From the NCBI RefSeq assembly GCF_000152805.1, contig NZ_CH902578.1:3921319-3985318 (forward strand): a DNA stretch of 64,000 nt, written 5' to 3'. Position numbers and translations under genes: made by a program. The first letter of the stretch is position 1; each line of letters opens with the position of its first letter. The stretch is from Maritimibacter alkaliphilus HTCC2654 (GTDB lineage Bacteria > Pseudomonadota > Alphaproteobacteria > Rhodobacterales > Rhodobacteraceae). This document shows, one piece after another, positions 61,978 to 64,000 of this stretch. The notes under the pieces are model-generated. The model ran no database searches and was not told where the DNA came from. It saw only the letters and a program-made list of their open reading frames with translations.

Positions 61978-62295
61978 ATGCTCAAGTACGCAGTAGGGCT
62001 AGCAATGATGGCGGTCGCTTTGCCGTGCGTCGCGGAAACGGTGAACGTGAAGTACTGGGGCGCGGCAGATCTGGATGAATATGCCTGCACGGATACCCAA
62101 TCGAGTTTTGTTCACAGGATCTGCTTCAACGGCGACGAAGCGCACGTAGTCGTGCTGCTGAACTCGACATACTACGCCTACTGCAACGTCGATGCTGCAA
62201 CCGTCCGGAACTGGCTGAATTCGAGTAGCAAAGGGCGCTTTTACAACGCGAACATCAAGAACAGTGGTTCGGGCGGGCGTTTCTCCTGCAACTAA
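61978..62295 (+). CDS. Secreted KTSC-domain protein
   Basis: A 105-residue protein with signal peptide (cleavage near CVAE, residues 17-20) and a KTSC domain. The domain pattern is SFVHRICFN, a central VVVLLNSTYYAYCNVD and the C-terminal GRFYNANIK followed by RFSC. Lysine/threonine/serine/cysteine positions fit the family. KTSC proteins are small, common on mobile DNA, and of unknown function. The AAAAGGAGA ribosome site is strong (61961-61969). Confidence 0.8.
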   Translation: MLKYAVGLAMMAVALPCVAETVNVKYWGAADLDEYACTDTQSSFVHRICFNGDEAHVVVLLNSTYYAYCNVDAATVRNWLNSSSKGRFYNANIKNSGSGGRFSCN

Positions 62296-62332
62296 AAATT
62301 CATTGGGTTCCCGAACCTGCGAGGTGGGCCAA

Positions 62333-62854
62333 ATGGCTACGAAAAGGCAAAAAAGGTTCATGGATCAAGTTGCAAAGGCCGCACAAACGGCGCGTCCTGC
62401 TAGACGGAGAGGAAAACCAATGATTTCCAACCTGACCGAAGAGGGGAGAGAGCAGGGCCTGTTGGCTGCTCGCAGCGCGCCGCGCTGCAAGGCTACGCGC
62501 CGAGATGGCCTGCCTTGTCGAGCACCCGCACTACGCGGAGCAACCAAATGCGTGAAACACGGTGGCAGGGTGCAAGTCCCTGACCACCCGCACAACATAC
62601 GTCGCTTTTTCAATGGCCAGCTGAGTCGGTCTGATGACCGCCATGGCGCCGTCCGCAACGGCAAGGCTACTTGGGAGGCTATGTCATTCCGCCAGCGTCA
62701 GAGCTTCCTAGAAGGGCTGCCAACACATATTGCTGAAAAAGAACATGTGCTGTTCGAAGCAGTTTTTTTGACCCATGAGGCTGAAGCCGGGAGGCTTCCG
62801 CTCGGCCAATACCATCGCCGTTGGTCCGAACTCCTGCGAGGCGATAGGGTTTGA
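62333..62854 (+). CDS. Cys/His HGG-motif protein, mobile-element type
   Basis: A 173-residue basic protein. Residues 52-78 contain C-x9-C-x10-C-x2-H followed by GG (RCKATRRDGLPC, then KCVKHGG). I recall this motif from proteins common on prophages and integrative elements in alphaproteobacteria; it probably binds zinc. A helical C-terminal region follows. An alternative start at 62420 (MISNLTEE) has a better ribosome site, GGAGAGG, and would give 144 residues. Function unknown. Confidence 0.65.
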   Translation: MATKRQKRFMDQVAKAAQTARPARRRGKPMISNLTEEGREQGLLAARSAPRCKATRRDGLPCRAPALRGATKCVKHGGRVQVPDHPHNIRRFFNGQLSRSDDRHGAVRNGKATWEAMSFRQRQSFLEGLPTHIAEKEHVLFEAVFLTHEAEAGRLPLGQYHRRWSELLRGDRV

Positions 62855-62948
62855 ACTTCTGTTGCTGGAAATTCGAGACCTAAAGTCCCGAAAATCCAAA
62901 CTGGCCATTTCAACAATTCCCTCGCGGGATCGACGAGAACGGAGAAAG

Positions 62949-63152
62949 ATGATGCGTTTTACTAGGATTGCGCTGGTATTCTTGGCAGGTTACGCCACGA
63001 ATGATTTGCTGGGGGACCTAATACCTGAAGTCGCTCCGCCCGCGCTCGCGCTTTCCGATTTTGATGAAGTCGTACAAGAAATCATCGAGGACTGCGAGGT
63101 GTATGTGTACGACTTTGATGGTTCTGCGGGCTATGGAGAAATTGACTGCTAG
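62949..63152 (+). CDS. Small secreted or anchored acidic protein
   Basis: A 67-residue protein: N-terminal hydrophobic segment (TRIALVFLAGYATNDLLG) then an acidic tail (EEVVQEII-like DEVVQEIIEDCEVYVYD) with two Cys, one at the C-terminus. Tandem ATGs at 62949/62952 follow GGAGAAAG. No family recognised. Confidence 0.5.
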   Translation: MMRFTRIALVFLAGYATNDLLGDLIPEVAPPALALSDFDEVVQEIIEDCEVYVYDFDGSAGYGEIDC

Positions 63153-63218
63153 GAACAATGCGAGACGTTCGGAATCTCGCGCGTAATGGATTCAGGGCAG
63201 ATAGATACTTGGTCGGAC

Positions 63219-63236
63219 CGCTCGGGGAAACGAGCG
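63219..63236 (+). terminator. Hairpin terminator after the small acidic gene
   Basis: CGCTCG pairs with CGAGCG (6-bp stem, 6-base loop), followed by AGTTTCTTT, 66 bp after the stop. Confidence 0.5.
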
Positions 63237-63272
63237 AGTTTCTTTGGTCGCATTTACATCGCTTGAACCAAT

Positions 63273-63554
63273 TCAGCAGTATCGATAGTGCAAGTAGCCG
63301 CATTCGTCCGGCGAGAACCCAGGGTCACCCAAAAACGCCAGCCAAGCAGCCTGAGCGAATTGTGCAAAAAGATACACAAATGGCGGGGCAGCAAAAAGAT
63401 GTGCGCAGACACTAACCCACAGTCGTGAACATTCCCAAAACGGCGCCAACGCGCCAAGCCAAACGAACGAAAGAATGATAGTGGCTATGGTGTTCCAGAC
63501 GGGATCAAAGTTCGGGAATGCACCAACCAGCAGTATAGACCAAAACAATTCCAT
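63273..63554 (-). CDS. Small membrane protein ending in RYC, minus strand
   Basis: A 93-residue protein with three hydrophobic segments and the tail FSPDECGYLHYRYC. Start at 63554 (MELFWSIL) is preferred; a longer frame from 63572 exists. Aligns loosely with the protein at 61693-61908 (AL-x-PF, W, PP-x-V, GD, Cys, RYC). Function unknown. Confidence 0.45.
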   Translation of the reverse strand: MELFWSILLVGAFPNFDPVWNTIATIILSFVWLGALAPFWECSRLWVSVCAHLFAAPPFVYLFAQFAQAAWLAFLGDPGFSPDECGYLHYRYC

Positions 63555-64000
63555 GTTGCCCGCTCCACTCACGGCTCGAATGCTTCAACCTGCCGCCTGA
63601 CATTCGAGACATTGGAAGTTCGAAGTCGCGCGCAGGTTTGGTTTCTCACCGCGATAGCGCAGCATTGGCCCCAGTCTAGCAATATGGCAGCATGAACCAA
63701 CCCGTGTCCCCTCCCTCCCGCCACGAGCATTGCGAGAGTTCGTCGGGGGCCTTCTTCCACATCCGTTTATCGACCGCGTTTGGTATCGCAGCGCCACCTG
63801 CGCCTCCCCGATCCACCGTAGATGGTCATCCATGACCGGTTGCCCTTGCAGGCTGGACCGAAAATTGGGGTACGGACTATGGTCGTTTATGCCCTCGGAC
63901 TGGCTGCCCTGCGGGCGGGGCGGGTCACCCCCGGATGATATCCGCCTTATTGAACGGTGGCGGCGAACCTAGAGCATTTGACCCCGCTCTCGCAAGGGCT

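Larger units (their letters stand above)
60512..64000. other. AT-richer accessory segment downstream of tRNA-Glu
   Basis: From the tRNA to the end of the window, base composition and gene density drop sharply compared with the backbone. It contains short ORFs with secreted or membrane features, a Cys/His HGG-motif protein and degraded coding fragments, but no integrase, transposase or phage structural gene. Gaps: 60512-60823 holds one hairpin and no gene; 61085-61692 holds two small frames noted separately and G-runs, otherwise nothing; 63573-64000 has no gene I can support. Confidence 0.7.

Noticed and set aside
63585-63972. Overlapping ORFs on both strands near the window end
   Set aside because: No ribosome sites or family motifs; mutually overlapping. 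The end may belong to a gene cut by the window, but nothing supports it.
60437-64000. Second attachment-site copy of the tRNA-Glu 3' end
   Set aside because: Scanned for repeats of the T-arm and acceptor sequence to the window end; none seen.
1-64000. CRISPR arrays
   Set aside because: No regularly spaced direct repeats were seen; the only close tandem repeats are the flp genes.

Overview
The window is almost certainly chromosomal DNA of an alphaproteobacterium of the Rhodobacteraceae (roseobacter type). The evidence is GC-rich coding sequence, a Tad/Flp pilus locus with an OmpA lipoprotein, a taurine-pyruvate-aminotransferase-like gene, TRAP and Opp-type transporters, LexA boxes of the alphaproteobacterial GTTC-N7-GTTC form, and a TTAA-N7-TTAA CtrA box. 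Most of the 64 kb is ordinary, densely packed backbone. The last 3.5 kb, after a tRNA-Glu, is AT-richer accessory DNA with small unrelated ORFs.

Layout. 1-4 kb: a left-truncated uvrD with an unusual in-frame insert and a LexA box, a PAP2 phosphatase and an acyl-CoA thioesterase. 4.1-8.5 kb: a tight four-gene catabolic operon (Tpa-type aminotransferase, diaminopropionate-ammonia-lyase-like PLP enzyme, M24 hydrolase, Asp/Glu-racemase-family protein). 8.5-11.5 kb: an HTTM membrane protein, a DCC-family thiol oxidoreductase and a membrane acyltransferase. 11.5-11.9 kb: a small two-repeat protein under a LexA box. 11.9-21.2 kb: an AbrB-type membrane protein, then an oligopeptide-type ABC operon with its own GntR regulator, divergent from a DUF1028 protein and an M20 amidohydrolase; the divergent promoter carries twin palindromic operators. 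21.2-24.1 kb: a single-module NRPS-like protein. 24-28 kb: glpK, glpD and a ureidoglycine aminohydrolase.

28.2-33.6 kb: a set of genes resembling the mycobacterial decaprenylphosphoryl-arabinose pathway (DprE1-like, DprE2-like, a HAD-UbiA fusion), with an LPG-synthase-type membrane protein and a lytic transglycosylase. 33.9-45.1 kb: a Tad pilus locus with three flp genes that encode the same mature pilin, followed by cpaB, the cpaC secretin, an OmpA lipoprotein, cpaE, cpaF, tadB, tadC, two TPR lipoproteins and the prepilin peptidase. 45.1-48.2 kb: a multi-pass membrane protein that may be a GT-C glycosyltransferase, and an AAA ATPase. Taken together, a lipid-linked arabinose donor, a possible GT-C enzyme and Ser/Thr-rich pilins suggest, as a testable hypothesis, a glycosylated Flp pilus.

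48.4-60.5 kb: a ligase-associated DNA-repair helicase and PdeM nuclease, a thioesterase, a crotonase, homoserine dehydrogenase, an AroQ-like protein lacking a catalytic His, a TRAP binding protein with a divergent GntR regulator, glpX, recJ, a P-loop kinase and tRNA-Glu. 60.5-64 kb: an accessory segment with small secreted or membrane proteins (including a KTSC-domain protein), a Cys/His HGG-motif protein and degraded coding fragments. No CRISPR array, rRNA, intact transposase or integrase was seen.
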